Notes: generated by a model from the letters alone, not told the origin. Counted from the first letter of the stretch, positions 1-8,395 are shown. The stretch is DNA of 64,000 nucleotides from JARBUG01 sp035628915 (GCA_035628915.1 DASPIW010000044.1:1-64000), one strand, 5' to 3'. Numbers and translations: made by a program.

Positions 1-20
1 GTTGGCGGAATAACACAGCA

Positions 21-50
21 ACCGGGGCAAAGTCCCCGGTTTTCCTTTCC
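21..50 (+). terminator. Rho-independent terminator of a gene left of the window
   Basis: A 7-bp stem (ACCGGGG / CCCCGGT) with a six-base loop is followed by TTTCCTTT. The gene it serves lies outside the window. Confidence 0.5.
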
Positions 51-65
51 CCATGCGGGGTCACG

Positions 66-140
66 TATTGTGAGCAGAACCCGGTTCAGGCAGGTCCACT
101 TAATGTGAGCGAGAATGGTTCAGACAATGTGAGCGCCCAC
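66..140. mobile_element. Possible remnant of an insertion sequence end (IS21-like)
   Basis: Three copies of a TGTGAGC core occur at about 69, 103 and 127, two of them followed by a GGTTCAG block. Repeated, closely spaced copies of such a core next to AT-poorer DNA resemble the multiple transposase-binding repeats at IS21-family ends. No transposase gene or opposite end is seen in the window, so this would be a solo remnant. Confidence 0.3.
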
Positions 141-705
141 ACGAACCCCAGCCAACATAGCACGGTGCTATACTCTCACGCCCAGTCCGAGTCCGAGATA
201 CCCGGGCCGTGGCTGTAAATGACACCGCCACTCCCGCTCTGCGACCAACAGTTGAGCTACAGCCCCCCCGCCCGCGGCGCACGGCCACCCAAGAGCACCC
301 GTGACGCGCCCGCCCCGCCACCAGTGCGCGACTCAAGCGCGCCTCAATATCAACCTACATCCCCACGCCGTAAGCCTGCTCGCTCCGCAGCGCCCCCCAA
401 CCGCTGGCGCTTACTCCCCCAAGCCCTCCAAGGACTCACCTAACACTGCGGGCCCGACACCCCACCATAGATCCATCACGACGATCATCCGTTCCCCCTC
501 GCGGCGCTTCGGCAGTCCGACATCATCTGACACGCACCGCCACCAGACTCCAACGACACCCAATGTGACCCCGAGCCACAGACCGCCCTTCCCACAAGGG
601 ATGCACCCCTCACCCCCAGCGCAGAGCGAAGCGCGCCCAAGCGCAGCCCCACTTCCCCACGCCGTCACCACACCGTAGCCCCACCATCACCCCGTCGAAC
701 TTTGA
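141..705. other. Gene-free, C-rich decayed stretch
   Basis: This stretch is C-rich, with many CCC and CAC runs. The reading frames it contains have no recognisable domain, no ribosome binding site and biased Pro/Arg/Ser composition. I see nothing that supports a gene. Confidence 0.5.
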
Positions 706-708
706 CGA

Positions 709-755
709 TGAAAAACGGCAACACGCCTCCGGCTTTCGACAGCCGAAGGCGTGTT
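709..755 (-). terminator. Rho-independent terminator (minus strand)
   Basis: Arms at 720-734 and 741-755 form a 15-bp stem with one mismatch and a six-base loop. In the minus direction it is followed by GCCGTTTTTC. It would end either the kor operon or the candidate RNA just upstream. Confidence 0.7.
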
Positions 756-932
756 CGTTTGGTAATATCAGGATGCAAGGGCGAGTCCCTCGGCGGATCC
801 GGTGGATCATCCTCAGTTCACTGATCTCCGAGTGGTCCGGCTCTTGGTTCAGTCATTCCTGAGCTGACGAACCGTCCCGTGGGCCCCGTATCCATAGACT
901 ACGGGATCCCGCAGCGGCTCTCCCTCGCATCA
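709..932 (-). ncRNA. Candidate structured RNA downstream of the korDABC operon
   Basis: On the minus strand this stretch can fold into a long closed structure. Positions 924-928 pair with 781-785 (GCGAG / CTCGC), and 904-912 pair with 793-800 (GCGGGATCC / GGATCCGC). Inside these sit a CCGTA/TACGG hairpin and a GGTTC..GAACC hairpin. A TACAAT or TATGAT -10-like hexamer lies at 929-944 and a strong terminator closes it at 755-709. I could not match it to 6S, SRP, RNase P, tmRNA or T-box consensus. It could be an independent small RNA of about 220 nt or the 3' UTR of the kor operon. Confidence 0.35.
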
Positions 933-961
933 TATACTATTGTACCGCTCCAGCCCCGCCC

Positions 962-1489
962 CTATGCGCCCACCGCCGCGATACCGGCGTCCAGGGCCTT
1001 CTGGTTGGTCGCCTCGGTCCCCTTCGGCACGCTCGCGGCCACCGCCTCGGCCAGGGCCTCGGGCGAAACCAGGCCGCAGGCCTTATTCATGGCGCCCAGC
1101 GCCACAATGTTGGCCGACACGGTCTTGCCGGTCGCTTCCTTGGCCAGCTTGGTAATCTCGACGGCGTACACCTTTCCGTCGACCTGGGGCACGGTGTGAA
1201 CGTGCATCGGATCGACAATCAGCGTCCCGCCGGGCTTCAGTTTATAGGTGAACTTGTCCGCGGCTTCCTGGGTCATCGCCAGAATCACATCGGCCAGGGT
1301 CACTTTCGGGAAGTCAATCTCGTCCGTGTCGAGAATTACCTCGGCGCGGCTGGCGCCGCCGCGGGCTTCCGGACCGTACGACTGGGTCTGCGTCACGTGC
1401 AGGCCGTCCTTAATGCCGGCCTTCGCCAGAATGATCCCCGCCAGGATCATGCCCTGGCCGCCGGAGCCGGTCAGCATGATCTCCGCCAT
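962..1489 (-). CDS. korC: 2-oxoacid:ferredoxin oxidoreductase, gamma subunit
   Basis: This is the gamma subunit of a thiamine-pyrophosphate-dependent 2-oxoacid:ferredoxin oxidoreductase, which oxidatively decarboxylates a 2-oxoacid to an acyl-CoA and reduces ferredoxin in the cytoplasm. The 175-residue protein opens with the family's glycine-rich motif TGSGGQGMILAG (residues 7-18) and has the normal length for a stand-alone gamma chain (POR_N-type fold, PF01558). Its start overlaps the beta-subunit stop, so the two are translationally coupled. It is the last gene of the delta-alpha-beta-gamma operon. The substrate could be 2-oxoglutarate or branched 2-oxoacids (VOR); the four-subunit order fits either, so the symbol is provisional. 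Confidence 0.88.
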   Translation of the reverse strand: MAEIMLTGSGGQGMILAGIILAKAGIKDGLHVTQTQSYGPEARGGASRAEVILDTDEIDFPKVTLADVILAMTQEAADKFTYKLKPGGTLIVDPMHVHTVPQVDGKVYAVEITKLAKEATGKTVSANIVALGAMNKACGLVSPEALAEAVAASVPKGTEATNQKALDAGIAAVGA

Positions 1490-2322
1490 TACCGGGCACC
1501 TCCCTGGGCCTTTTCGATGACCTTATCGTACGACTTGGCGTACTCAGGCCGCGGCTTGCTCCACAGTTCACCGACCACGTGCTTGCCAACCAGTTCCTCC
1601 GCCGTCATGGCTGAAGCCTTGGAGGCCGGCACGGACAGTTCGCCCTGCCGCTTCATCATGGCGTAAGGGTCGCCCATCTTGTTCTTGCGGCCGAAGTAGG
1701 TCGGGCACTGGTCGATCGCTTCAATAAAAGAGAACCCGTCGTTGCGCAGGCCGTTGGCGATATACTTCTCCAGCATGCGGGCCTGCATGGCCGTGCCGCG
1801 GGCGACGTACGAAGCGCCTGCCGCCTGCACCAGGTTGCACAGGTTGAAGGCCGGGTCGATGTTGCCGTACGGCGCCGTGGTGGCCAGGGCGCAGTCCGGG
1901 GTGGTCGGGGAGAACTGGCCGCTGGTCATGCCGTAGATGTTGTTATTGAGGCAGATGCAGGTGATGCCGATGTTGCGCCGGGCAGCATGAATCAGATGGT
2001 TGCCGCCAATGGCCGAGGCGTCGCCGTCACCGGTCATGACGATCACGTTCAGCTCCGGATTGGCCATTTTGATGCCGGTGGCAAAGGCCAGCGCCCGGCC
2101 ATGGGTCGTGTGGATGGTGTCAAAGTCCATGTAGCCCGAGGCCCGGCTCGAACAGCCGATGCCGCTGACGATGACGGTCTTGTCCTGATCGAGCCCGACC
2201 TGGTGAATCGCCCGGACGAGCGCCTGCATGACGATGCCGTGGCCGCAGCCCGGACACCAGATATGCGGCATCCGGTCCCTACGGAGGTACTTAAATGTTG
2301 GAATCTTTCCTGCGATGGCCAT
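1489..2322 (-). CDS. korB: 2-oxoacid:ferredoxin oxidoreductase, beta subunit
   Basis: The beta subunit carries thiamine pyrophosphate and a [4Fe-4S] cluster. Cys23 and Cys26 (WCPGCGHG) and Cys57 are cluster-ligand candidates, and GDGD (98-101) followed by GGNH is the Mg-TPP-binding motif. The 277-residue length fits KorB/VorB and excludes the longer PorB fusions. I chose the ATG at 2322 because GAGGGGG lies a few bases upstream and the alpha stop is one base away; an ATG 27 bases further upstream lies inside the alpha gene without a good ribosome binding site. It works with the adjacent alpha, gamma and ferredoxin subunits. Confidence 0.9.
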   Translation of the reverse strand: MAIAGKIPTFKYLRRDRMPHIWCPGCGHGIVMQALVRAIHQVGLDQDKTVIVSGIGCSSRASGYMDFDTIHTTHGRALAFATGIKMANPELNVIVMTGDGDASAIGGNHLIHAARRNIGITCICLNNNIYGMTSGQFSPTTPDCALATTAPYGNIDPAFNLCNLVQAAGASYVARGTAMQARMLEKYIANGLRNDGFSFIEAIDQCPTYFGRKNKMGDPYAMMKRQGELSVPASKASAMTAEELVGKHVVGELWSKPRPEYAKSYDKVIEKAQGGAR

Positions 2323-2323
2323 C

Positions 2324-3475
2324 TTACCGCACCCCCTCGATGGCGGCAAGGATCTCCGCCGGCGTCAGAATCTCACCGTTGACTTTGGTCAGGGGAATGA
2401 CGTTGGTGGTGCCGTGAGCGACACGCTCCACCTCACGGGCCATCTGGCCCAGGTTCAGTTCGGGCACGATGACGGCCTTCTTGCCGGCAATGGCCTGCCG
2501 GACCATCTCGTCATGGAACGGCCAGATGGTGATCGGCCGGTAGAAGCCAACCTTCAGGCCCTTCTCCCGAGCCATACGGACGGCGCGCTGGGCGGACCGG
2601 GCGGTGCCGCCGTATGCAAAGACGACGATATCGGCCTCGGCGATGTCGCGCTGCTCGGCCTGGTAAATCTCGTCGATGTTGTCCATCAGTTTGTTGGTCA
2701 GCCGCCGCACTGCCTTGTCAACCAACTTCGGGTTGGAGGTGGCGAAGCCATCCTCGGCATGGATCAGACCCGTCACATGGAAGCGATACCCGTCGCCGAA
2801 GTTCGGCAGGGTCGGGACCCCCTTGTCGTCGGGCCGGAACGGCTTGTGCTCACCCTTGGGCAGAGCCGGCTTGCGCCGCTCGACCGCGTCGATCTCGGAC
2901 GCTTCCGGCAGGGCCACCGGCTCCCGCAGATGGCCGATCACTTCGTCAGCCAGCAAGATGACCGGGACCCGGAACTGCTCGGACAGGTTGAACGCCCGGA
3001 TGGTCAGGTAATACGCCTCGGAGACCGAAGACGGCGTCAGGGCGATGATCCCGTAGTCGCCGTGGCTGCCGAAGCGGGCCTGCTGCATGTCGCCCTGCGC
3101 CGGCGAAGTCGGCAGACCGGTTGAGGGGCCCATGCGCTGCACATTGACAACCACACAGGGAATATCACCGTGGATGGCGTAGCCGAGGTTCTCCTGCTTG
3201 AGCGAGAAGCCGGGGCCGGAAGTGGCGGTCATGGACTTGCGCCCGGCCAGCGAAGCGCCGACGACGGCGGCCATGGAGGCGATTTCGTCTTCCATCTGGA
3301 TGAAGCGGCCGCCGACCTTGGGCAGGCGCTCGGAAGCCAGTTCGGCGATCTCCGTGGAGGGAGTGATCGGGTAGCCGGCGTAGAAGCGCATGCCTGCGGC
3401 GAGGGCGCCCTCGAAGATCGCCTCGTTGCCCTGCATCAGCACGCGGGTGCGGCTGGGAGCCTGAACGCTAGCCAT
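2324..3475 (-). CDS. korA: 2-oxoacid:ferredoxin oxidoreductase, alpha subunit
   Basis: The alpha subunit forms the 2-oxoacid/TPP pyrimidine domain. The 383-residue protein has the family pattern GYPITPSTEIAE near residue 35, MEDEIASM and the TSGPGFSLKQE segment that lines the active site, then the C-terminal domain II. I placed the start at 3475 because GAGGAGGTGG precedes it at a suitable distance; an in-frame ATG 18 bases upstream lies within that binding site. The start overlaps the end of the delta gene by 8 bases. No domain III (CoA-binding insertion of five-domain PORs) is seen, which supports a KOR/VOR-type enzyme. Confidence 0.9.
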   Translation of the reverse strand: MASVQAPSRTRVLMQGNEAIFEGALAAGMRFYAGYPITPSTEIAELASERLPKVGGRFIQMEDEIASMAAVVGASLAGRKSMTATSGPGFSLKQENLGYAIHGDIPCVVVNVQRMGPSTGLPTSPAQGDMQQARFGSHGDYGIIALTPSSVSEAYYLTIRAFNLSEQFRVPVILLADEVIGHLREPVALPEASEIDAVERRKPALPKGEHKPFRPDDKGVPTLPNFGDGYRFHVTGLIHAEDGFATSNPKLVDKAVRRLTNKLMDNIDEIYQAEQRDIAEADIVVFAYGGTARSAQRAVRMAREKGLKVGFYRPITIWPFHDEMVRQAIAGKKAVIVPELNLGQMAREVERVAHGTTNVIPLTKVNGEILTPAEILAAIEGVR

Positions 3476-3701
3476 TTGCCTCCACCTCCTCAACGTTGAT
3501 GGCGAAGTCCGGACAGTAGATCTCGCACGACAGGCAGCCTGTGCAGTCCTGAATCCTCACAACCTGGGCCTTGAGCCGGTCGGTCATGGCAAGCACGTCC
3601 TTGGGACAGACCTGGACACAGATCTCGCAACCCTTGCAGTACGTTGTGTTCACCTCGACGGTAAACACCCTGGGCTTGCGCTCGACTGCCAATGCCTTCA
3701 C
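3468..3701 (-). CDS. korD: 2-oxoacid:ferredoxin oxidoreductase, delta (ferredoxin) subunit
   Basis: This 77-residue protein has two ferredoxin motifs, CKGCEICVQVCP and CTGCLSCEIYCP, each ligating one [4Fe-4S] cluster. It passes electrons from the TPP/[4Fe-4S] beta subunit to soluble ferredoxin. It is the promoter-proximal gene of the operon and its stop overlaps the alpha start. The start is a GTG preceded by TAGGAGT with unusually short spacing; a later in-frame GTG is less likely because it would remove the conserved N-terminal strand. Confidence 0.88.
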   Translation of the reverse strand: MKALAVERKPRVFTVEVNTTYCKGCEICVQVCPKDVLAMTDRLKAQVVRIQDCTGCLSCEIYCPDFAINVEEVEANG

Positions 3702-4013
3702 ACTCCTAGCGATGAAGAAACTTAGCCTACGATACTGTACCTTGAGGATGAGCGTATCCCAAATGCCTGCTTATCTTCAATAACCCGCCGGGTCCATCCG
3801 GCAGGGGCCTTCGGGCAAATATAGACAGGGGCAAAATCGGGCTGAAATAGGGCGATGTGCCTAGAAATCGCCTTGCCGGTGATCACTCTGGATTAGCGTT
3901 GCATAGCAGGTATTACTATTGAACATAAACCGTATGGCCAGCGCCGCAAGATGCTGACTGTACGGGGCATTCCTCCGACTTATGGATGAGTTCAAGTCCG
4001 TTTACTGTCCGTC
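3702..4013. other. Gene-free intergenic stretch upstream of the kor operon
   Basis: No reading frame here has a ribosome binding site or recognisable product. It should carry the promoter of the minus-strand kor operon (a weak TTGAAG-17-ATACGC pair can be drawn near 3745-3780), but no convincing consensus is visible. Confidence 0.4.
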
Positions 4014-4050
4014 ACAAAAACGAAGCGAGGGGCCGGCGCCCCCCGCCTCG
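4014..4050 (-). terminator. Terminator of the MFS gene
   Basis: A G/C-rich hairpin between 4024 and 4050 is followed, in the minus direction, by TTCGTTTTTG (4022-4013). It lies about 25 bases past the stop codon of the MFS gene. Confidence 0.65.
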
Positions 4051-4073
4051 TCACTCAGTCGATCCCGGTCCGT

Positions 4074-5291
4074 CTATACACGCCGGCGGAGCCCCTGTAG
4101 CCAGACGGCTCCGCCCGCGGCCGCCAGCACGGCGGCGGCGAGGAACGTGGGCTGAAAACCGGCGGCACCCAGCATCCAGCTGCCAAGCAGAGGGCCGAGG
4201 GCGCCGCGCAGGGCGGTCACCAGCATGGAAGCGGACGTGTACGCCCCCACCCGCTCGGGGTTGGCGGCCAGAATCACGTTCCAGCCCCCCAGGTCCAGGG
4301 CGGCGTCCGCCACCCCCTGGCACATGTGGCCCAGGGCGATCAGGGCGAAGGTTTCGCCGCCCAGGCCATAGGCCAGCGGCATCCCCAGGTAGAACAGGGC
4401 AGCGGCCAGCACCACCGGGCGGGCGCCCTTCCGGTCGATCACCCGGCCCCACAGGGCGAAGGAGGGAAGCCAGGCCAGATTCCAGGCCAGCGCCAGCCAG
4501 CTGATCTGTTCGTTGGTGAGCCCCAGCTGCCGGACCTGATAGACCGGGTACAGGGGCGAGGCCACCAACACGCCGCCGTGGAACAGAATCGCCGCCAGCA
4601 GATAGCGCCGGAACTCCGGATCCGACAGGGCCAGCCGGAGACCCTGGAGGGCGCCGGGGCTGGAGAGCGGGCCGCCCGGAGGCGGGGCATCGACCGGCTC
4701 CCGGGTCATGGCATAAGCCGCCGACGCCACCAGGCCGAAGATCCCCGCGACTGGGTAGATGACGGAGACGCCGAATCGATCGATCAGCCGCCCGGCCACC
4801 AGCGTCGTCGGCAGCATGGAAGCGGCCAGCAGCAGCCGTATGTATCCCATCAACCGGCCCCGCAGGTGGGGCGGGAAGACCTTCTGCACGAGCGATCCGT
4901 AAGCCGGGTTGGCCGCCGCCACCACCACATGGGCCCCGAGGTGAATGCCCGTCAGCGCAGCCGGGCTCTTGAAGAAGCCGATGGCCCCCAGCCCGGCGCG
5001 CCACACGGCGTTAGGGATAACCACCCACCGGAGCTTGCGGCTGCTGAAGCTCAGCCGGGCCCAGACCGGCGCCAGCGCGTTGCCGATGAACGGCCCCGCC
5101 GTCAGCAGCCAGATCTGCAGGGGCGTCGCTCCCAGGCGGACGGCGAGCGGCATGATGAAGGGGTTGATAATACCCAGAAAGATGCCCATGAAAAGCACAT
5201 TGACGGCCTCGCATCCGAAGTTCCAACGAGTCCGCCGCTCCATTGTCATGCCCAAAAACGTGACCGGTTGGTCTTCGAACGTAAGGCGCAC
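4074..5291 (-). CDS. Major facilitator superfamily transporter
   Basis: A 405-residue integral membrane protein with about twelve hydrophobic segments arranged as two six-helix halves, typical of MFS permeases. The GRLMGYIR stretch between helices 4 and 5 and a central basic linker near residue 195-215 support this family. The substrate cannot be told; the best guess is a drug or small-molecule exporter. The start is GTG at 5291 with AGGGGGTGAG directly upstream. It is transcribed alone, divergently from the secreted protein at 5534, and ends in its own terminator. Confidence 0.8.
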   Translation of the reverse strand: MRLTFEDQPVTFLGMTMERRTRWNFGCEAVNVLFMGIFLGIINPFIMPLAVRLGATPLQIWLLTAGPFIGNALAPVWARLSFSSRKLRWVVIPNAVWRAGLGAIGFFKSPAALTGIHLGAHVVVAAANPAYGSLVQKVFPPHLRGRLMGYIRLLLAASMLPTTLVAGRLIDRFGVSVIYPVAGIFGLVASAAYAMTREPVDAPPPGGPLSSPGALQGLRLALSDPEFRRYLLAAILFHGGVLVASPLYPVYQVRQLGLTNEQISWLALAWNLAWLPSFALWGRVIDRKGARPVVLAAALFYLGMPLAYGLGGETFALIALGHMCQGVADAALDLGGWNVILAANPERVGAYTSASMLVTALRGALGPLLGSWMLGAAGFQPTFLAAAVLAAAGGAVWLQGLRRRV

Positions 5292-5533
5292 TGGCTCACC
5301 CCCTGCGCCCTATCTTACCACGGAAATATCTGCAAGTAGATATGCCTCGAACTATACGAAATCATCGCGAAGCGACAGCCGACCCCGCGGCACGTCGATC
5401 TTATGTTTCCTTTAGCGCCACTTAGCGGAAAAATCTTGCTTCACCCCTAGACGTTGCTGTAACGGTCCTTTTTTCCCACAGGTAAAATGGGGAGGGGACA
5501 TGCGGAACCCTGATTGTGGGAGGGCAGACAGCG

Positions 5534-6184
5534 ATGAGAGTGCGGTCAGTGCTCCTGGTGTTTCTCCTGTCGGCGTCATGCTGCTTCGGCACCGGTCCAC
5601 GCCCGGCTGAGGCGGCGGCCAGCGGGCCATGTTTGCCACAGCGCCAGCTCCCGGTGACCGTCCTGGCCCGGAGCGCGGCGGGGCGCCCCTTTGACGCCCT
5701 GGAGTTCGAGGAAGCCGCCCCGTTTATCGACGCCGACACCGGACGGACCATCGTGCCCCTGCGGTCTCTGATTTCATCCCTCTCGCCCGGAACTGACGGC
5801 GTCCGCTGGTACGCCGACATCCGCACGGCCAGCTTCTGGCACCAGGGCCACACCCTTTCCGTGCGGTTCCCCCGCGACGTCGACCGCTCCTATTCGGCCT
5901 CGCTGGACAATCAATCCTATAGCCTGACGTCCTACCTGTGCAACGGCCGCGTCTGGGTCACGGCCCGGACGGTTGCCGAAGCCTTTGGTATCGATATTGA
6001 GTACTATAAAGACGGCGTGGTTGTCATTGACGGCGCCGGCAAGGACCCCTGGGCCAGCCAGCCGGCGCGCGAACTGGCCAAGTGCACCCCCTTCCCCGAC
6101 CGTTTCACCGACTACCTGGTGGCACCCGCGTCGTCTGCCCAGCAGGCGGCCACAGCTGTGGCCTGCCAGTTGCTCTCCTACTAG
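5534..6184 (+). CDS. Secreted protein with copper-amine-oxidase-N-like domain
   Basis: The 216-residue product begins with a signal peptide (basic MRVRSV, hydrophobic core, cleavage likely near AEAAA at 25-29). The mature part has two units resembling the copper amine oxidase N-terminal-like fold (PF07833): a TIVPLRSL strand-helix unit and VWVTARTVAEAFG followed by a DGVVVIDG hairpin. In Firmicutes this small domain is common in secreted or wall-associated proteins and is not itself an oxidase. The ATG at 5534 is chosen because GGGAGGG lies 9 bases upstream; a GTG at 5516 sits inside that site. Confidence 0.65.
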   Translation: MRVRSVLLVFLLSASCCFGTGPRPAEAAASGPCLPQRQLPVTVLARSAAGRPFDALEFEEAAPFIDADTGRTIVPLRSLISSLSPGTDGVRWYADIRTASFWHQGHTLSVRFPRDVDRSYSASLDNQSYSLTSYLCNGRVWVTARTVAEAFGIDIEYYKDGVVVIDGAGKDPWASQPARELAKCTPFPDRFTDYLVAPASSAQQAATAVACQLLSY

Positions 6185-6191
6185 ACCGGAA

Positions 6192-6220
6192 GCCGCCGGC
6201 CCCTGAGGGGACCGGCGGTT
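6192..6220 (+). terminator. Hairpin between convergent genes
   Basis: GCCGCCGG / CCGGCGG arms flank a CCCTGAGGGG loop region. The U-tract is poor (TTAAC), so termination is uncertain. Confidence 0.4.
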
Positions 6221-6617
6221 AACGCTCACCGAAATACCGGCTGATCGCCCGGGCAATCGCTTCGGCCGCCGCCTGCTGCCCGGCGGCGGACGTGAGCAGC
6301 CGCTCTTCGGACGGCTCAGTCATGAAGCCCATCTCCACCAGCATGGCCGGCGCATCGCCCATGCGAACCACGTTGAACGGCCGCTGTTTGAATCCCCGGT
6401 CGGCCAGTCCGAGCGCTGCGGTCAGCTCCTCCTGTGCCAGTCCCGCCAGGCGGCGGCTCAGCAGTGCGTTCAGATTCGAGACCGCCCAGTGGACTTCCGT
6501 GCCGCCATCGCCGTCCGGGCCGCCGTTGGCATGCACGGAGACAAACAGGTCCGCACCGGCCGGCGCGCCAAACGGGCCGCCTTCCGTCCAGTGACAGGAA
6601 AGCGGCCCGGTGCTCGC
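6219..6617 (-). pseudogene. N-acetylmuramoyl-L-alanine amidase, 3' fragment
   Basis: The open frame reads the second half of a zinc amidase of the Amidase_3 family: ADLFVSVHANG (metal-ligand His) then RPFNVVRMGDAPAMLVEMGF with the catalytic Glu, and a normal C-terminus. The first half, which should hold the DPGHGG motif with the first zinc His and the metal-binding Glu, is absent: the frame is closed by a TAA at 6618-6620 and no homologous sequence is seen before it. A protein starting at the internal GTG (6536) would lack catalytic ligands. It sits directly after the HD-GYP gene, suggesting that a deletion joined the two. Confidence 0.7.
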
Positions 6618-6626
6618 TTATTGCAT

Positions 6627-7568
6627 TCATACGGCCTCTGTCGCGACCTCGGTGCCGCCCTCCCCGGGCGCCAGGATCTCCTGGGGCAGGCGGTCGAGCA
6701 TCTCCACCAGCCGGTGGTCCAGCCTGCCGGCCAGCGCCTCCTGGTGCAGCACGCCCATGGCATCGGCGTGTTTCATCTGGCGCCGGTAGGCACGGTCAGT
6801 CGTCAGGGCGTCATATACGTCAGCCACCGCTACGATGCGGACCAGGAGGCTGATCTCCCCGCCCCGCAGCCCGTCGGGATACCCACTCCCATCCAGCCGC
6901 TCATGATGATGGCGGACGATATCCTGCACCGTGCCAATGCGGGAATAGTCAAAGGCCCGTAGAACTGAAGGACCGGCCAGCACATGCCCCTGTATCGTCC
7001 GGAACTCATCGGGCGTCAGGCGATTGGGCTTGTCCAGGACTTCCAGCGGCACCGCCAGCTTTCCGATATCATGCAGCAGGCTGCCCATCCGCAGGGCGAA
7101 CAGCCGGTTCTCATCCAGCCGGAGCCGCTGGCCCAGCAGCGTGCTGATCTCAGCCACCCGCAGGCTGTGCCGTGCGGTCTGCTCATGGTTGATGCTTAAG
7201 GCATTGGTCAGGGCGGTCACACTCTGAATCAGCAACCCCTGCATCTCCCTGTGCTGTGCGCGGCTGCGGACGACGGAAAAGCCCACCAGCGTGCCGACCG
7301 AAACAAATGCGATGGCCCGCAAGGTGACGGATGTCAGCGTCTGCATCTGCTGCGTGTCAGCGTTTACCGGCGTTATGGCCATCAGGCCGGAGGCGACCAG
7401 TCCCCCTACAATCCCCCCGAATGTTCCCCAGACCTGTGCGCTGAGCACAATCGGGACATACATAACGTGTGTAACCGCCGAGATGGTGCCGCCGGCCTGA
7501 TTGACCATCCACCATCCGACCGCCAACGTTACCACTGCTAGAATGCCCTGAACGTGTTGCCGTTTCAA
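6627..7568 (-). CDS. HD-GYP domain protein, probable cyclic-di-GMP phosphodiesterase
   Basis: The protein has about four hydrophobic segments at the N-terminus (residues 8-120), a short helical linker and a C-terminal HD-GYP domain. Visible motifs are LLHDIGKLAVP (HD dyad), HHHERLDGSGYPDG (the signature loop, GYP intact) and DVYDALTTDRAYR. HD-GYP proteins hydrolyse c-di-GMP at a di- or tri-metal site. I place the start at TTG 7568, preceded by AAAGGACT at good spacing; an in-frame ATG at 7655 has no ribosome binding site and lies upstream of the likely transcription start. No receiver domain is fused, so the membrane part is the probable sensor. Confidence 0.82.
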   Translation of the reverse strand: MKRQHVQGILAVVTLAVGWWMVNQAGGTISAVTHVMYVPIVLSAQVWGTFGGIVGGLVASGLMAITPVNADTQQMQTLTSVTLRAIAFVSVGTLVGFSVVRSRAQHREMQGLLIQSVTALTNALSINHEQTARHSLRVAEISTLLGQRLRLDENRLFALRMGSLLHDIGKLAVPLEVLDKPNRLTPDEFRTIQGHVLAGPSVLRAFDYSRIGTVQDIVRHHHERLDGSGYPDGLRGGEISLLVRIVAVADVYDALTTDRAYRRQMKHADAMGVLHQEALAGRLDHRLVEMLDRLPQEILAPGEGGTEVATEAV

Positions 7569-7635
7569 GTAAGTCAGTCCTTTTTCCAGGCCATGCGATT
7601 CATTATCCCCACTATATCCTAGACCTGACGATTTT

Positions 7636-7665
7636 ACAGTAGGAAAAAGGACCATTTTCTATCAA
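7636..7665 (-). promoter_or_regulatory. Probable promoter of the HD-GYP gene
   Basis: TTGATA (7665-7660) and TACTGT (7641-7636) are separated by 18 bases on the minus strand. Transcription would begin near 7629, which supports the TTG start at 7568 over the ATG at 7655. Confidence 0.4.
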
Positions 7666-7729
7666 TGCTGAGCCTATAAATGTATGCAGGTCCTATCCGG
7701 GGCATAGGACCGGAGTCCCGTATCATGAT

Positions 7730-7762
7730 GACAGCCTCCCTGCAGGCCACAGGAAGGCTGTC
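7730..7762 (-). terminator. Hairpin after the sulfite-oxidase-like gene
   Basis: GACAGCCT.CC / GG.AGGCTGTC arms form a stable hairpin just past the stop codon of the minus-strand gene. There is no U-tract, so it may act in mRNA stability and not in termination. Confidence 0.3.
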
Positions 7763-7772
7763 CGAGATCACA

Positions 7773-8357
7773 TCAGTCGTTCCAGTATCGCTCCTCGGCC
7801 CAAGGGTTGCCCCGCATATGGTACCCGTTCTGCTCCCAGAAGCCGGGCCGGTCGCCGTTCATGAACTCCATGCCCCGGACCCACTTGGCGCTTTTCCAGA
7901 AGTACAGGTGGGGAACGACCGTCCGCAGGGGCCAGCCATGCTCCGGCGTGATATCCTGCCCGTTCCAGCGCCAGGCGAAGAGCGAGTCGTCCCGCAGCAG
8001 GTCGCTCAGGGGCAGGTTGGTCGTCCAGCCGCCTTCGGCATGGAACATGACATGCGTCGCCTCGGGCCTGATCTGCACCAGCTTCATGACATCGGTCATC
8101 CGCACGCCTTCAAACTCGTTGTCGAGCCGGCTCCAGTGGGTGACGCAGTGGATGTCGCAGGTGACCCGGGTCCGCGGCAGGGCCATGAACTCCGGGTAGG
8201 TCAGCGCCGCTTCCTGCTCCACCAGCCCGAAAATCCGGAATTGCCAGGTATCCAGATCAACCCTGGGCACGTTGCCGTAGTGAAGCACCGGCCAGTCACG
8301 GGTCAAATTCTGGCCGGGCGGCGTGCGTTCTTCAGGGGATGGTTTCTCGCTGGCCAT
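7773..8357 (-). CDS. Sulfite-oxidase-like molybdopterin oxidoreductase
   Basis: A 194-residue cytoplasmic protein of the oxidoreductase molybdopterin-binding family (PF00174), the short YuiH-like branch. The motif CDIHCVTHWSRLDN contains the Cys expected to ligate molybdenum, followed by WTTNLPL, GWPLR and YFWKSAKWVRG blocks that bind the pterin. There is no signal peptide and no dimerisation or cytochrome domain. Substrate is unknown: relatives act on sulfite, methionine sulfoxide or other S/N-oxides. It is transcribed alone, divergently from the 56-residue gene at 8482, with a palindrome between them. Confidence 0.82.
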   Translation of the reverse strand: MASEKPSPEERTPPGQNLTRDWPVLHYGNVPRVDLDTWQFRIFGLVEQEAALTYPEFMALPRTRVTCDIHCVTHWSRLDNEFEGVRMTDVMKLVQIRPEATHVMFHAEGGWTTNLPLSDLLRDDSLFAWRWNGQDITPEHGWPLRTVVPHLYFWKSAKWVRGMEFMNGDRPGFWEQNGYHMRGNPWAEERYWND

Positions 8358-8372
8358 GGTTGCACCTCCGTG

Positions 8373-8395
8373 GCATTGAAAGAGATTCTCAATGC
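8373..8395. promoter_or_regulatory. Palindrome between divergent genes, possible repressor operator
   Basis: GCATTGA and TCAATGC are perfect 7-base arms around a 9-base spacer. The inner sequence (TGAGAATCTCTTTCA on the minus strand) resembles Fur-family boxes only partly, with four mismatches to the 7-1-7 consensus. Its place just upstream of both divergent starts fits an operator. Regulator unknown. Confidence 0.35.

Noticed and set aside
219..810. Several 60-125-residue frames near the left end
   Set aside because: Low-complexity Pro/Ser/Arg composition, no ribosome binding sites and overlapping one another on both strands.
709..932. Naming the left-edge RNA as 6S, SRP, RNase P or tmRNA
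   Set aside because: It is closed by two helices like 6S RNA, but the characteristic central-bubble bases could not be aligned, and the signature loops of the other RNAs are absent.
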